Positions 8,096 to 17,460 of a DNA stretch of 64,000 nucleotides are shown here, one piece after another (positions within the stretch are counted from its first letter, which is position 1; every line of letters starts with the position of its first letter). Source of the DNA: Sphingomonas brevis (GTDB taxonomy: Bacteria > Pseudomonadota > Alphaproteobacteria > Sphingomonadales > Sphingomonadaceae); NCBI RefSeq assembly GCF_023516505.1, contig NZ_JAMGBB010000001.1:2046001-2110000 (forward strand), given 5' to 3'. Below the pieces are notes generated by a model. It worked only from the letters and a program-made list of their open reading frames with translations, was not told the origin of the DNA and searched no databases. The position numbers were made by a program, and so were the translations under genes.

Positions 8096-9138
8096 CCGGA
8101 ATATCCCCGATCGAGCGGGCGATCGCCGCGCTTCAGGCCGGACGTGCAGTCCGGGTAGGCAGGACGACCGTGCTTTCGGTCGAAACCGCTACCCGCGCGA
8201 TGCTGGAACTGGCGGATCCCGAGGGTTGTGCGCCGCTGCTGATCAGCGGGCCGCGCGCGATGGCGCTTGGCCTGGCCAATGAGCGCGAAGCGGCCAGCCC
8301 CGACCACCCGGTCGAGGTCAGCCATTGCCAATGGCTCGACCGCGAGGCGGCGCGAGCGCTGGCCGATCCGGGCCTGGACTTCGATCGCGGCCCTATCGGG
8401 CCGTTGGAGGCAATGAAGGTCGAGCAGCCGGAATGCGCCAAGGCGGCGCTGACCCTGGCGCGGCTGGCCGGCCTGCTGCCCGCGCTGTGGCTGGTCGACA
8501 TCGAGGCCGGCGCCTCGGTCGAGCCGGCCGACATTGCCGTCGCCACCCAGGCGCCATTGGCGACGATCGTCGCCCGGGCCAAGCTCCCGCTAGACAATTT
8601 GCCACCGAGCCAGATGGTCGCCTTCCGCGATCCGGCCAGCGGCGAGGAGCATATCGCGCTGGTGATCGGTGCATTCGGCGGCAAGCCGCCGCTCATTCGC
8701 CTCCACAGCGAGTGCCTGACCGGCGATGTGTTCGGCAGCCTGAAATGCGACTGCGGCCCGCAGCTGAAAGAGGCGCTGAAAATCCTCGGCGAGGAAGGCG
8801 GCGGAGTGCTGCTCTACCTGCGGCAGGAAGGCCGCGGCATCGGGCTGGCCAACAAATTGCGGGCCTACGCGCTGCAAGATCGCGGGCTCGACACGGTCGA
8901 TGCCAATCGCCGGCTCGGATTCGCCGATGACGAGCGCAACTATGGCATGGCCGCCGCCATGCTCCGGGCACTGGGCATCGACCGGGTGCGGGTATTGACC
9001 AACAATCCGAACAAGATCTCCGGCCTGGAGCGGGAAGGGATCGAAGTGGTCGAGCGGGTTGCGCATCACATGCCGACCAACCCGCATAATGCCGACTATC
9101 TCGCGACCAAGCGCAAGAAGAGCGGCCACCTCGACTAG
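8092..9138 (+). CDS. ribA: GTP cyclohydrolase II (long form)
   Basis: This enzyme opens GTP to the diaminopyrimidine that starts riboflavin synthesis. The C-terminal ~200 residues are a standard GTP cyclohydrolase II: zinc cysteines C208, C219 and C221 in HSECLTGDVFGSLKCDCG, then LRQEGRGIGLANKL and RVLTNNPNKI. The product is 348 residues against ~196 in E. coli. The extra ~150 N-terminal residues resemble a degenerate RibB (DHBP synthase) half, and I see no convincing catalytic acidic cluster there. This long form is typical of sphingomonads. The GTG start overlaps the xth stop by 4 bases. Confidence 0.92.
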   Translation: MTGISPIERAIAALQAGRAVRVGRTTVLSVETATRAMLELADPEGCAPLLISGPRAMALGLANEREAASPDHPVEVSHCQWLDREAARALADPGLDFDRGPIGPLEAMKVEQPECAKAALTLARLAGLLPALWLVDIEAGASVEPADIAVATQAPLATIVARAKLPLDNLPPSQMVAFRDPASGEEHIALVIGAFGGKPPLIRLHSECLTGDVFGSLKCDCGPQLKEALKILGEEGGGVLLYLRQEGRGIGLANKLRAYALQDRGLDTVDANRRLGFADDERNYGMAAAMLRALGIDRVRVLTNNPNKISGLEREGIEVVERVAHHMPTNPHNADYLATKRKKSGHLD

Positions 9139-9153
9139 GCGAACAGAGCCGCG

Positions 9154-9184
9154 ATTTGAGGGTTGATGGGGTCAATCCTCAAAT
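9154..9184. terminator. Convergent hairpin between ribA and yggS-type gene
   Basis: Thirteen-base arms ATTTGAGGGTTGA (9154-9166) and TCAATCCTCAAAT (9172-9184) pair with one G-T wobble around TGGGG. It overlaps the stop codon of the minus-strand gene and lies 16 bases after the ribA stop. There is no clear U-tract on either side, so a shared terminator is a reasonable but unproven reading. Confidence 0.45.
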
Positions 9185-9828
9185 AAGGCTGACCCGACGC
9201 GGACCGCAGTCGAGCCCAGCATTACCGCGGTCGGATAGTCGCTCGACATGCCCATGCTGAGGCCAGTGACGTCATGGCGTCGGGCCAATTCGGCCAGCAA
9301 GGCAAAATAAGGTCCCGGCTGCTTTTCCAGCGGCGGCATCGCCATCAGCCCGGCCAGCGGCAGCGGCGAGCCCCGCACCTGGTCGAGAAAGCCGGGCAGG
9401 TCGGCAATCGCCACCCCGCCTTTCTGGTCCTCGGCGCCGATGTTCACCTGCACATAGACATGCGGATAGCGACCGGCCTTTTCGCCGGCCTTGACCAGCG
9501 CGTCGAGCAGCGAAGCCCGGTCGAGCGAATGGATCACGTCGAACAGTTCGACCGCTTCCTCGGCCTTGTTGGACTGAAGCCGCCCGATCATGTGCAATCG
9601 AAGGTTGGGGTGGGCGCTTCGAAGTGCCGGCCATTTCCCGGCCACCTCCTGCACTCGATTCTCGCCGAAATCAGTGACCCCGGCAGCGATGAGCGGCTCA
9701 ATCTCTTCGACTCCGCGCTGCTTGGTCACCGCAACCAGCGTCACATCCTCGGCCCTGCGCCGGGCAGCCCTGGCGGCGCGGGCGATCTGTTCGCGGACAT
9801 TGGCCAGGCGGGTTGCGGCGTCGCTCAT
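9172..9828 (-). CDS. YggS/PLPBP family pyridoxal-phosphate homeostasis protein
   Basis: This 218-residue, alanine-racemase-N-fold protein binds PLP and keeps vitamin B6 and amino/keto acid pools in balance; no enzymatic reaction is established. The PLP lysine is K36 in LVAVTKQ. The C-terminal ESALSMGMSxDYxxA signature appears as LSMGMSSDYPTAVMLGSTAVRVGSALF, read in parts. ATG at 9828 matches family N-termini; the frame is open 44 codons further upstream but that would cross the divergent gene's start. It is divergent from the ThiE-like gene with only 22 bases between start codons, so their promoters must overlap the coding regions. Confidence 0.9.
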   Translation of the reverse strand: MSDAATRLANVREQIARAARAARRRAEDVTLVAVTKQRGVEEIEPLIAAGVTDFGENRVQEVAGKWPALRSAHPNLRLHMIGRLQSNKAEEAVELFDVIHSLDRASLLDALVKAGEKAGRYPHVYVQVNIGAEDQKGGVAIADLPGFLDQVRGSPLPLAGLMAMPPLEKQPGPYFALLAELARRHDVTGLSMGMSSDYPTAVMLGSTAVRVGSALFED

Positions 9829-9850
9829 CCGGCGCGCTATAGGAAGCGCG

Positions 9851-10399
9851 ATGACAGTGAACCAGTCCCAATGGCCCGCGCGGTGGCTGATGACTGACGA
9901 ACGGCTCGACAGTCGATTGTGGGATGCGGTCGAGCGGCTGCCGCCAAGGGCAGGCATCATATTTCGTCATTACAGCCTGAACGGCGAGGATCGGCTGGAG
10001 CTGGGCCGTGAACTAGCGCGATCCGCTGCCAACGGAGGTTTGGTGCTGGGCGTGGCCGGGAACACGGCATTGGCCGAGCGGCTGGGCGCTTCCTTCGTCC
10101 ACAATCCGGATGGGCCGGGCGAATTGCCTTGCTCGATGGCCGTGCATGACGAGGCCCAGGCTCGCGCCGCCAGGGAGGCGGGCGCCGTGCTGGCCTTTGT
10201 CGGTCCGATTCACCCGACCCGGTCGCATCCTGGCCGGCCGGCGTTGGGCGAGGAAAGAGCAGTCCGGCTTGCAAGAATTGCCGGCTGCCCGGCGATCGCG
10301 CTTGGCGGAATGAACGAGGCGCGCCTTGCAGCGCTGGAATCAGCCCATCCGGGCGCATTCCATGGTTTCGCGGGGATCGATTGCTGGCTGAAAAGCTAG
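9851..10399 (+). CDS. Thiamine phosphate synthase / TenI-like protein
   Basis: This 182-residue TIM-barrel protein is of the ThiE/TenI superfamily. Visible family parts are WLMTDER near the start, FVGPIHPTRSHPGRPALG (ThiE has a similar GPI/VFPTxSK strand) and AIALGGMNEARL, a phosphate-binding GG loop. The QxRxK substrate motif of bona fide ThiE is not obvious; the equivalent strand reads IIFRHYSLNGEDR. It is therefore either a divergent thiamine phosphate synthase or a TenI-type isomerase. ATG at 9851 gives the family-like WPARWLMTDER N-terminus. It ends one base before the convergent outer-membrane protein gene. Confidence 0.75.
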   Translation: MTVNQSQWPARWLMTDERLDSRLWDAVERLPPRAGIIFRHYSLNGEDRLELGRELARSAANGGLVLGVAGNTALAERLGASFVHNPDGPGELPCSMAVHDEAQARAAREAGAVLAFVGPIHPTRSHPGRPALGEERAVRLARIAGCPAIALGGMNEARLAALESAHPGAFHGFAGIDCWLKS

Positions 10400-10400
10400 A

Positions 10401-11099
10401 TCAGAACTTAACGGCAGTGCCGACGTATACGGCCTTGCTGTCGCGCTGCTGCGTGTCAGCCAGTGCCGGGATCTGGTCGCGCTCGACCTTGTAGCGGACG
10501 CCGCCGGTCAGCGCGATGTTGCGGCTGATATTATAAGCGCCACCAACGTCGAGCGACATGCTGTCCGGGCGAGCCAAGGCCGCGACCCGATTCTCGTTGC
10601 GCTCGCCGCCAACTGCAATTCGCCCGGTGAACCGCTTGAGATTGTAGCTGACACCAACCACCGCCGTCTCGCGCGATCCGATCGCCGGATCGGGATCTGC
10701 CGAGCGGGTGACATCGCCGGCCACGGCAAGGCGCTTCCAACCGACCGCAAGGCCAAGATCATATTGAGCCGGCGCCAGGCCGGTCAGCGGCGAAGCCACG
10801 GCGACCTCGACCGGGCGCGCCGGAGTCGCGGCGCCGCGGGCGCGGATCGCGAGTCGCAGCTGCGACGGACGACCCTTGGCCGCCGCCGGAGTGAATTTGA
10901 AATCGGCGATCGACGGACCGCGATTGGCGAACATCGCCGCCAAACGGGGGTCGGCAGACGCCGGCGTGAAGGTCGAAATATTATCGAAACTCAAGGAGAT
11001 AGACGGCGCGCGCTGCTGCCCGGCCGCGGCCACGCCAATCGCCGGGGTCATCACCATTGCGGCAGCGGCCAGCGCTAGCGCCAGCTTTCCGCCATTCAT
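10401..11099 (-). CDS. Predicted outer-membrane beta-barrel protein, function unknown
   Basis: This 232-residue exported protein has a signal peptide (residues ~1-30, LALALAAAAMVMTPAIGVAA). The second half has alternating hydrophobic strands and repeated GG/GV turns (GVSYNLKRFTGRIAVGG, MSLDVGGAYNIS, ALTGGVRYKVERD). It ends in KF, the terminal aromatic typical of BAM substrates. ATG at 11099 has GGGAG just upstream, and a GTG six codons earlier is possible. I do not recognise a named family. It is monocistronic and divergent from the DUF3576 lipoprotein gene. Confidence 0.7.
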   Translation of the reverse strand: MNGGKLALALAAAAMVMTPAIGVAAAGQQRAPSISLSFDNISTFTPASADPRLAAMFANRGPSIADFKFTPAAAKGRPSQLRLAIRARGAATPARPVEVAVASPLTGLAPAQYDLGLAVGWKRLAVAGDVTRSADPDPAIGSRETAVVGVSYNLKRFTGRIAVGGERNENRVAALARPDSMSLDVGGAYNISRNIALTGGVRYKVERDQIPALADTQQRDSKAVYVGTAVKF

Positions 11100-11313
11100 G
11101 GTCTCCCTGTTCGACACGTGACACAGACTCCTGTTCCATTCTGGATATAGGCTTTCGAACCTGTCGGTTCCATGACTAGAATCGATTCCGGGACGCCCTG
11201 TTGCCCGGAGTCCACAAAATACCGGAAATTACCCGGTGATTCTGTCGCTTGCCGAGACGGCGGCAGCATCTATAACGCCACCTAAGCCCCGTCATATCTG
11301 CAAAGAGAGTCCT

Positions 11314-11748
11314 ATGTCCCGCCTGACCCTTCCTGTTGTTGCCATGATTGCCGTCGGCGTCGTCCTGCCGGGCTGTTCGAAGAACAAGGACCTGCCGATC
11401 GAGCTTGCGCCGTCGCGGATGACCAGCATCGGGGTGAACAGCTATTTGTGGCGCGCGGCGGTCGACACCTTGTCGTTTGCACCGCTGATCACGGCCGACA
11501 GCAATGGTGGCGTGATCGTCACCGACTGGTACGCCAACCCCAATACGCCGGGCGAGCGGGTCAAGCTGACCGTGTCGATCATCGACCAGGACCTTCGCGC
11601 CGACGCGCTGCGGGTCGCCGCCAGCCGCCAGGTCAACCAGGGCGGCGTGTGGGTGGATGCGCCGGTTTCCGCCGCGACCGTCCAGAAGCTTGAGGACATT
11701 ATCCTTACTCGCGCCCGCGACCTTCGCCGCACCACCGTTAGCGGCTAG
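11314..11748 (+). CDS. DUF3576 family lipoprotein
   Basis: This 144-residue protein has a lipobox VVLPGC with the modified cysteine at C21, so it is probably anchored in a membrane facing the periplasm. Family features: APSRMTSIGVNSYLWRAAV, ADSNGGVIVTDWY and VSIIDQDLRADALRV. DUF3576 is found in alphaproteobacteria, usually directly upstream of leuS and lptE, as here; that points to a role in envelope biogenesis, but none is proven. ATG at 11314 follows AAAGAGAG. It ends 14 bases before leuS and likely leads the operon. Confidence 0.87.
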   Translation: MSRLTLPVVAMIAVGVVLPGCSKNKDLPIELAPSRMTSIGVNSYLWRAAVDTLSFAPLITADSNGGVIVTDWYANPNTPGERVKLTVSIIDQDLRADALRVAASRQVNQGGVWVDAPVSAATVQKLEDIILTRARDLRRTTVSG

Positions 11749-11762
11749 GAAGCGCCTAGCCG

Positions 11763-14285
11763 ATGACCGACCGCTTCGACCCGGCGGTTGCCGACCGGCG
11801 CTGGCAGCAGCGCTGGGCGGAAGCCGGCAGCTTTCATGCCGACAGCGATTCGGCCAAGCCCAAGGCCTATGTGCTGGAGATGTTCCCCTATCCGTCGGGG
11901 CGCATCCACATGGGCCATGTCCGCAACTATACGATGGGCGACGTGCTGGCCCGCTTCCGCCGGATGCAGGGTTTCGAGGTGCTCCACCCAATGGGGTGGG
12001 ATGCGTTCGGAATGCCGGCCGAAAATGCGGCCATGGAGAAAAAGGTTCATCCCGGCAGCTGGACGAGAGCGAACATCGCGGCGATGCGCGAGCAGCTGCA
12101 GCGCATTGGCTTCGCCCTCGACTGGAGCCGCGAACTCGCAACCTGCGAGCCCGACTACTACGGTCATGAGCAGGCCCTGTTCCTGGACCTGATGGATGCC
12201 GGTCTCGTCACCCGCAAGGAGAGCGAGGTCAATTGGGATCCGGTCGACATGACCGTTCTGGCCAATGAGCAGGTGATCGACGGCAAGGGCTGGCGGTCGG
12301 GAGCGACGGTTGAGCGCAAGAAGTTGAGCCAATGGTTCCTCAAGATCACCGACTTCACCGAGGAACTGCTCGAAGGGCTTAACGAGCTCGACCAATGGCC
12401 GGACAAAGTCCGGCTGATGCAACAGAACTGGATCGGCAAGAGCCAGGGCCTGCAATTCTGTTTCCGCCTGGCGGGAACGGTTCCTGGCGGCCATTGCGAC
12501 ATTGAGGTGTTCACGACCCGCCCCGACACGATTTTCGGGGCGAGCTTCGTTGCCATTTCGCCTGGCCATCCGATCGCCGAGGCCCTGGCAGAAGGACGGC
12601 CGGAAGTGGCGGAGTTCATTGCCAAGGCCCAGAGCGGCGGCACCAGTGCGGCCGAGGTCGAGACGGCGGAAAAGCTGGGCTTCGATACCGGGCTGGAGGC
12701 AATTCACCCGTTCGACGCCAATTGGCGGCTGCCAGTTTGGATCGCCAATTTCGTGTTGATGGATTACGGCACCGGCGCTCTTTATGGCGTTCCCGGCCAC
12801 GATGTCCGCGACTTCGAATTCGCCAGCAAATACCGCCTGCCGATCCGCCGGGTCGTCGCCGCGGATGGCGACGGCGCATCGGCACCAATCACCGAGCCGG
12901 AGCCCGAGCCGGGAGTGGCGGTCAATTCGCAGTTCCTCGACGGCCTTACCAGCGAGCAGGCCAAGGCCGAAGTCATTCGCCGCGCCGAGACGGCGGGGTG
13001 GGGCAAGGGCAAGACGCAATATCGCCTTCGCGACTGGGGCGTGTCGCGCCAGCGCTATTGGGGCACGCCGATCCCGGTGATCCATTGCGACGCCTGCGGC
13101 CCGGTCGGCGTCCCGCGCGATCAGCTGCCGGTGGTTCTGCCCGAGGATGTCAGCTTCGACGTGCCCGGAAATCCGCTTGACCGCCACCCAAGCTGGACCA
13201 GGGTCGAATGTCCAAGTTGCGGTGCACCGGCGCGGCGCGAAACCGACACGCTCGACACCTTCGTCGATTCCAGCTGGTATTTCATCCGCTTCGCAAGTCA
13301 GCCAGAGAACCAGCCGTTCGACCGCGCTGAGGCCGAGAAGTGGTTACCGGTCGGCCAATATATCGGGGGGGTCGAGCATGCGATCCTCCACCTGCTCTAT
13401 GCCCGCTTCTGGATGCGCGCGCTCGAGCGGATGGGCAAAATCTCGATCAAGGAGCCGTTCAAGGGGCTATTCACACAGGGAATGGTCACCCATGAAACTT
13501 ATGAGAGCCCCGACGGCCGGTGGCTCAATCCGGATGAGATCGAGATTCGCGAAGGCGGCACTCTGGTCGAGCGCGCTACCGGGGCCGAGGTTCGCCGCGG
13601 GCGCGTCGAAAAAATGTCCAAGTCGAAAAAGAATACGGTCGACCCCGAGCCGATCCTCGCCCGTTACGGCGCGGACGCGGTGCGTTGGTTCATGCTGTCG
13701 GATTCGCCCCCCGAGCGCGACCTGGAATGGTCGGAGAGCGGGATCGAGGGCGCCGCTCGTTTCGTCCAGCGCGTGTGGCGGCTGATACGGTCCCCGGCCG
13801 GCAATGATGGCGAGGACATCGCGCTTGCCAAGAAGTTGCACAGGACGATCGCAGCCGTCGGTGAAGCAATCGAGGGACTTCAATTCAACAAGTCGGTGGC
13901 CGCGCTTTACGAGCTCACCAGCGCGATCGAGAAAGCCAAGCCCTCGGCGACTCGTGACGAGGCCATTCGTACCCTGTTGCTGCTGGTCGCTCCGGGTGCC
14001 CCCCATTTGGCCGAGGAAGCCTGGGCCACGCGCGGCGAAGACGGCATGATTGCCGACGCGGCCTGGCCAAGCTTCGATCCGGCGATGCTGGTCGATGACG
14101 AAGTCACGATCGCCGTGCAGGTTAACGGCAAGCTGCGCGAGACGATGACTGCTCCGCGCGGCATCAGCCGAGAGGATGCCGAGGCTCGCGCCCTCGCCTT
14201 GCCGAAGGTTCAATCTCAATTGGGTGGCGGTTCGCCGCGCAAGGTGATTGTGGTTCCCGACCGGCTGGTCAATATCGTCGCATGA
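11763..14285 (+). CDS. leuS: Leucine--tRNA ligase
   Basis: This 840-residue class I aminoacyl-tRNA synthetase charges tRNA-Leu. The HIGH-type motif is HMGH at residues 49-52. The CP1 editing domain occupies about residues 220-420. A CxxC pair appears in HCDACG and again in CPSCGAP. The KMSKS loop is at about 617-621, followed by the anticodon-binding helical domain and a C-terminal domain beginning [12 protein letters not shown]. Length and order match the bacterial enzyme. The stop overlaps the lptE start (ATGA), indicating coupled translation. Confidence 0.97.
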   Translation: MTDRFDPAVADRRWQQRWAEAGSFHADSDSAKPKAYVLEMFPYPSGRIHMGHVRNYTMGDVLARFRRMQGFEVLHPMGWDAFGMPAENAAMEKKVHPGSWTRANIAAMREQLQRIGFALDWSRELATCEPDYYGHEQALFLDLMDAGLVTRKESEVNWDPVDMTVLANEQVIDGKGWRSGATVERKKLSQWFLKITDFTEELLEGLNELDQWPDKVRLMQQNWIGKSQGLQFCFRLAGTVPGGHCDIEVFTTRPDTIFGASFVAISPGHPIAEALAEGRPEVAEFIAKAQSGGTSAAEVETAEKLGFDTGLEAIHPFDANWRLPVWIANFVLMDYGTGALYGVPGHDVRDFEFASKYRLPIRRVVAADGDGASAPITEPEPEPGVAVNSQFLDGLTSEQAKAEVIRRAETAGWGKGKTQYRLRDWGVSRQRYWGTPIPVIHCDACGPVGVPRDQLPVVLPEDVSFDVPGNPLDRHPSWTRVECPSCGAPARRETDTLDTFVDSSWYFIRFASQPENQPFDRAEAEKWLPVGQYIGGVEHAILHLLYARFWMRALERMGKISIKEPFKGLFTQGMVTHETYESPDGRWLNPDEIEIREGGTLVERATGAEVRRGRVEKMSKSKKNTVDPEPILARYGADAVRWFMLSDSPPERDLEWSESGIEGAARFVQRVWRLIRSPAGNDGEDIALAKKLHRTIAAVGEAIEGLQFNKSVAALYELTSAIEKAKPSATRDEAIRTLLLLVAPGAPHLAEEAWATRGEDGMIADAAWPSFDPAMLVDDEVTIAVQVNGKLRETMTAPRGISREDAEARALALPKVQSQLGGGSPRKVIVVPDRLVNIVA

Positions 14286-14785
14286 CCCGCCCAACGTCAT
14301 ACGGCTTCGCCCTGGCCCTGGCGCTTTTACTCGGCGCTTGCGGCCTGCAGCCGATGTATGGCGGCGGCTCGTCGGGTCAGGTCGCGAGCGGGCTCACCAC
14401 CATCCAGGTCGCGGCAATTCCGGAACGCGCCGGCTGGCTGGTTCGAAACGCCTTGGTCGATCGGCTGGGGGGCGAATCCGGAAATGCATCCTATCGCTTG
14501 GAAGTCGAGCTCGACGACAATCTTACTTCGTTCGGCATTCGCGGCGATAGTTCGGCGACCCGTGAGCGGCGCACATTGCGAGCTCGCTACCGGCTGGTCG
14601 AATTGAAAACTGGCGAAGTCGTACTTGATGCGACGGCCGGATCCGACGCCGGTATCGATATCGTCAGCTCCGAATATGCCACCGTGGCTGCCGAGCAGAC
14701 CGCCCAGGAGCGGCTCGCCCAGGTTGTCGCCGACCAGATGGTGTCGCGCCTGGCCTTGTTCATGCGCAGTTCCACCGGGCAATGA
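14282..14785 (+). CDS. lptE: LPS assembly lipoprotein LptE
   Basis: This 167-residue outer-membrane lipoprotein plugs LptD and guides lipopolysaccharide to the cell surface. The lipobox LLLGAC places the lipidated cysteine at C20, followed by the family's GLQPMYGG. The mature part is predicted to be an alpha/beta sandwich. It overlaps leuS upstream and holA downstream by four bases each. The leuS-lptE-holA order is widely conserved in proteobacteria and supports the call. Confidence 0.9.
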   Translation: MTRPTSYGFALALALLLGACGLQPMYGGGSSGQVASGLTTIQVAAIPERAGWLVRNALVDRLGGESGNASYRLEVELDDNLTSFGIRGDSSATRERRTLRARYRLVELKTGEVVLDATAGSDAGIDIVSSEYATVAAEQTAQERLAQVVADQMVSRLALFMRSSTGQ

Positions 14786-15798
14786 AGGCGGTCAGGACCG
14801 GCCTCGCCAAGGCGCTCGACCGTCCTGATCCGGCCATTCGCTTCTACCTGTTTCATGGCCCGGACGAGGCTGGTTCGCGGAGCCTTGCCGGGCAATTGCT
14901 CAGAGGGCTCGGCAATGCCGACAAATTCGTCGTACTTGGCCAGGTAATTAAGTCCGATCCGGCAACATTGGCCGATGAGGCCGGCGCCATTTCCCTGTTC
15001 GGCGGCAAACGGGCCATCTGGGTTGAGCCCGCCGGCGACGAAATCGCTGAGGGTGTGGCGGCGTTGCTCGAAGCGCCCGCTAGCGAAAGTTCGGTGATTG
15101 CGGTCGCCGGTTCGCTGCGCAAGACGTCGGCACTGCTCAAGCTGGCGGAAACACATCCCGCGGCCTGGTCGCATATCAGCTATGTGCCGGAAGGCCGCGA
15201 CCTTGAGCGGATCGTCATCGATCTCGGGCGGGAACAGGGCCTGCGGGTCTCGCCGGATCTTGCCCGGCGGATCGCTTCGGCGGCTGCCGGCAACCAGGCG
15301 ATAGCATTGCAGGAATTGGCGAAGTTCGCGCTTTATCTTGGGGCCGACACCGACAATGCGCGCGATCTTGATCCGGATACCGTGGACATCCTTGGTGCGG
15401 ATTCGGCCGAGGCCGATTTGATGCGGATTGGCGATTTGGCGTTGGCCGGGCGGATGGACCTATTGCTCGATGAGCTGGGGCGCCTTCCTCACGGCGGATC
15501 GGAAGCGGTGCCGATTCTTCGCGCGCTTCAGCGGCGATTGTTGATGCTGGCGCCGCTGCGCGCCCGGATTGAGCGCGGCGAGCGGGTTGACGCCGTCATG
15601 ACGTCAATGGGTAAGGCTTTGTTCTGGAAGGACAAACCGTTGATCGAGCGGCTTTTATCCGTGTGGCCGGCGGAGCGGCTGTCGGAGGCGGCCTCGCGTG
15701 TCGCGAGTCTCGAGCGACAGATCATGCTTCGACCGTTGGCCGACGAGGCGGCGTTGGGAGAGACTTTGGTTACGCTGGCGCGGGCAGCAAGGCGCTAG
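14782..15798 (+). CDS. holA: DNA polymerase III subunit delta
   Basis: This 338-residue clamp-loader subunit opens the beta sliding clamp. The N-terminal domain has the family pattern RFYLFHGPDEAGSRSLAGQL and SLFGGKRAIWVEP; a helical region with ISYVPEGRDLERIV and a C-terminal collar domain follow. The start ATG at 14782 overlaps the lptE stop. It closes the leuS-lptE-holA operon and ends one base before convergent parB, leaving no room for a separate terminator. Confidence 0.93.
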   Translation: MKAVRTGLAKALDRPDPAIRFYLFHGPDEAGSRSLAGQLLRGLGNADKFVVLGQVIKSDPATLADEAGAISLFGGKRAIWVEPAGDEIAEGVAALLEAPASESSVIAVAGSLRKTSALLKLAETHPAAWSHISYVPEGRDLERIVIDLGREQGLRVSPDLARRIASAAAGNQAIALQELAKFALYLGADTDNARDLDPDTVDILGADSAEADLMRIGDLALAGRMDLLLDELGRLPHGGSEAVPILRALQRRLLMLAPLRARIERGERVDAVMTSMGKALFWKDKPLIERLLSVWPAERLSEAASRVASLERQIMLRPLADEAALGETLVTLARAARR

Positions 15799-15799
15799 A

Positions 15800-16678
15800 T
15801 TAAATCGGCTCGCCGGAGAGTCGCTGGCAGATAAGGTCGAGCTGATCGAGGGTGCTGTAGTGGAGCGCGACCGAGCCGCCGCTCTTGCCGTGAGTGACCT
15901 TGACCCGAATTCCGAGCAAATCGCTCAATTGACGTTCCAGTGCCGCCAGATCTGCATCGACCGGGCGCAGGGCATTGCGCGCCGAGGCTCTCCCAATATC
16001 CGATCCAGCGCCGGGCCTGACCTTCTTGGCGAGATGTTCCGCCTGGCGGACCGACAAGTCCCCTTCAACGATTTCATTGGCCAAGGCTTCAGGGTCCGGA
16101 GCGGTCGCGACAGCTCGCGCATGGCCCATGCTGATATCGCCTCTCAACAGCATTAGGCGCACTGAATCGGGAAGTTCCAGCAAGCGGAGCAAATTCGCGA
16201 CATGGCTGCGCGACTTGCCCACAAGCTTTCCGACGACCTCCTGGCTGTGGCCATAACCGCTGATCAGCCGACGATAGGCCTCGGCCTCTTCAATGGCGTT
16301 GAGATTCTCGCGCTGGACATTCTCGATCAGCGCCACTTCGGCCCGCGATTCCTCGTCGAATTCACGAATTAATGCAGGGATTTCATGGAGTTGAGCCCGT
16401 TGAGCAGCGCGCCAGCGACGTTCGCCGGCAACCAGCTCATAGCCATCGTCCACCATCCGGACGATTATCGGCTGAAGCACGCCGCGCTCGGCAATCGACG
16501 CCGCAAGCTCAGCCATTGCTGCTTCGTCGAAGACCTGCCGCGGCTGCGCGGGGTTCGGCCGGATACGGGCGACTTCGATCGAACGAACGCTGCTTGTTGC
16601 CTGCCCGTCCTGCCGAATTGCCGGGACTTCGCCGATCAGCGCGCTAAGACCGCGCCCGAGTCCGGTCGCCTTCTTCAT
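15800..16678 (-). CDS. parB: Chromosome partitioning protein ParB
   Basis: This 292-residue CTP-dependent DNA clamp loads at parS and spreads along DNA near the origin. It begins GLGRGLSALIGE. Then come the CTP-binding boxes (PAQPRQVFDEAAM and VAGERRWRAAQ), the helix-turn-helix domain (GYGHSQEVVGKLVGKSRSHVANLLRLL) and a C-terminal dimerisation domain. Its start overlaps the parA stop by four bases. Two parS-like sites lie in the same cluster (18027 and 19928), which fits a chromosomal, not plasmid, system. Confidence 0.96.
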   Translation of the reverse strand: MKKATGLGRGLSALIGEVPAIRQDGQATSSVRSIEVARIRPNPAQPRQVFDEAAMAELAASIAERGVLQPIIVRMVDDGYELVAGERRWRAAQRAQLHEIPALIREFDEESRAEVALIENVQRENLNAIEEAEAYRRLISGYGHSQEVVGKLVGKSRSHVANLLRLLELPDSVRLMLLRGDISMGHARAVATAPDPEALANEIVEGDLSVRQAEHLAKKVRPGAGSDIGRASARNALRPVDADLAALERQLSDLLGIRVKVTHGKSGGSVALHYSTLDQLDLICQRLSGEPI

Positions 16679-17460
16679 GCCGCCTCCGCCGTGAGCTGTG
16701 GCAGTCGAGCTATGATCTCGCGGGCAAGGCGGACATAAGCTTCCGAACCTGGGCAGCGAAGATCGTAGATCAAGGCTGGCAGGCCGTGGCTTGGAGCTTC
16801 CGACAAGCGGACGTTGCGCGGCACCACCGTTTCGAACACTGATGTGCCCAGACAGGCCCGGACATCTTCCGCAACCTGGGACGAAAGATTGTTCCGCCGA
16901 TCGAACATGGTCAGTGCGACGCCGAGGATCGACAGCTGCGGATTATAGGCCAACCTGATTCGCTCCACCGTCTGCAGAAGCTGGCTAAGTCCTTCTAAAG
17001 CAAAGAATTCGCATTGAAGCGGGACGAGGAGGTGGCGCGAGGCGACCAGAGCGTTGACGGTCAGCAAACCAAGCGAGGGGGGGCAATCCAACAGGCAAAT
17101 GTCCCAGCGGCCGGCCGGCACTTCGTCAAACGCCTGGGCCAGGCGGTGGGTCCGATCGTCCATCGCCACCAGCTCCACTTCGGCGCCTGACAGATCGACG
17201 GTAGCCGGCAACAAGTCGAGCCTCGGCACCTTGGTCGCCACCGCGGATTCGATAATGCTCGCCTCTCCCAACAGCACGTCATAGGTCGAACGCTCACGGG
17301 CGGCGCGGCCGATGCCGAGCCCGGTCGAGGCATTCCCCTGGGGGTCGAGGTCGACCAGCAGGACTTTCCAGCCGATCGCGGCCAATGCCGTCGCCAAATT
17401 GATTGCGGTGGTGGTTTTGCCCACCCCACCCTTTTGATTGGCGACCGCAACGCGAATCAT
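16675..17460 (-). CDS. parA: Chromosome partitioning ATPase ParA
   Basis: This 261-residue Walker-type ATPase forms a nucleoid-bound gradient that pulls ParB-parS complexes apart. The deviant Walker A KGGVGKTT lies at residues 10-17, followed by LLVDLDPQGNASTGLG and CLLDCPPSLGLLTVNAL. ATG at 17460 yields the standard N-terminus MIRVAVANQKGG; the frame is open 30 codons upstream, inside rsmG, and is not used. It overlaps rsmG and parB by four bases each, so rsmG-parA-parB are co-transcribed. Confidence 0.96.
   Translation of the reverse strand: MIRVAVANQKGGVGKTTTAINLATALAAIGWKVLLVDLDPQGNASTGLGIGRAARERSTYDVLLGEASIIESAVATKVPRLDLLPATVDLSGAEVELVAMDDRTHRLAQAFDEVPAGRWDICLLDCPPSLGLLTVNALVASRHLLVPLQCEFFALEGLSQLLQTVERIRLAYNPQLSILGVALTMFDRRNNLSSQVAEDVRACLGTSVFETVVPRNVRLSEAPSHGLPALIYDLRCPGSEAYVRLAREIIARLPQLTAEAA

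Noticed and set aside
11745-13187. 480-codon minus-strand frame inside leuS
   Set aside because: Shadow frame; leuS is unmistakable on the plus strand.
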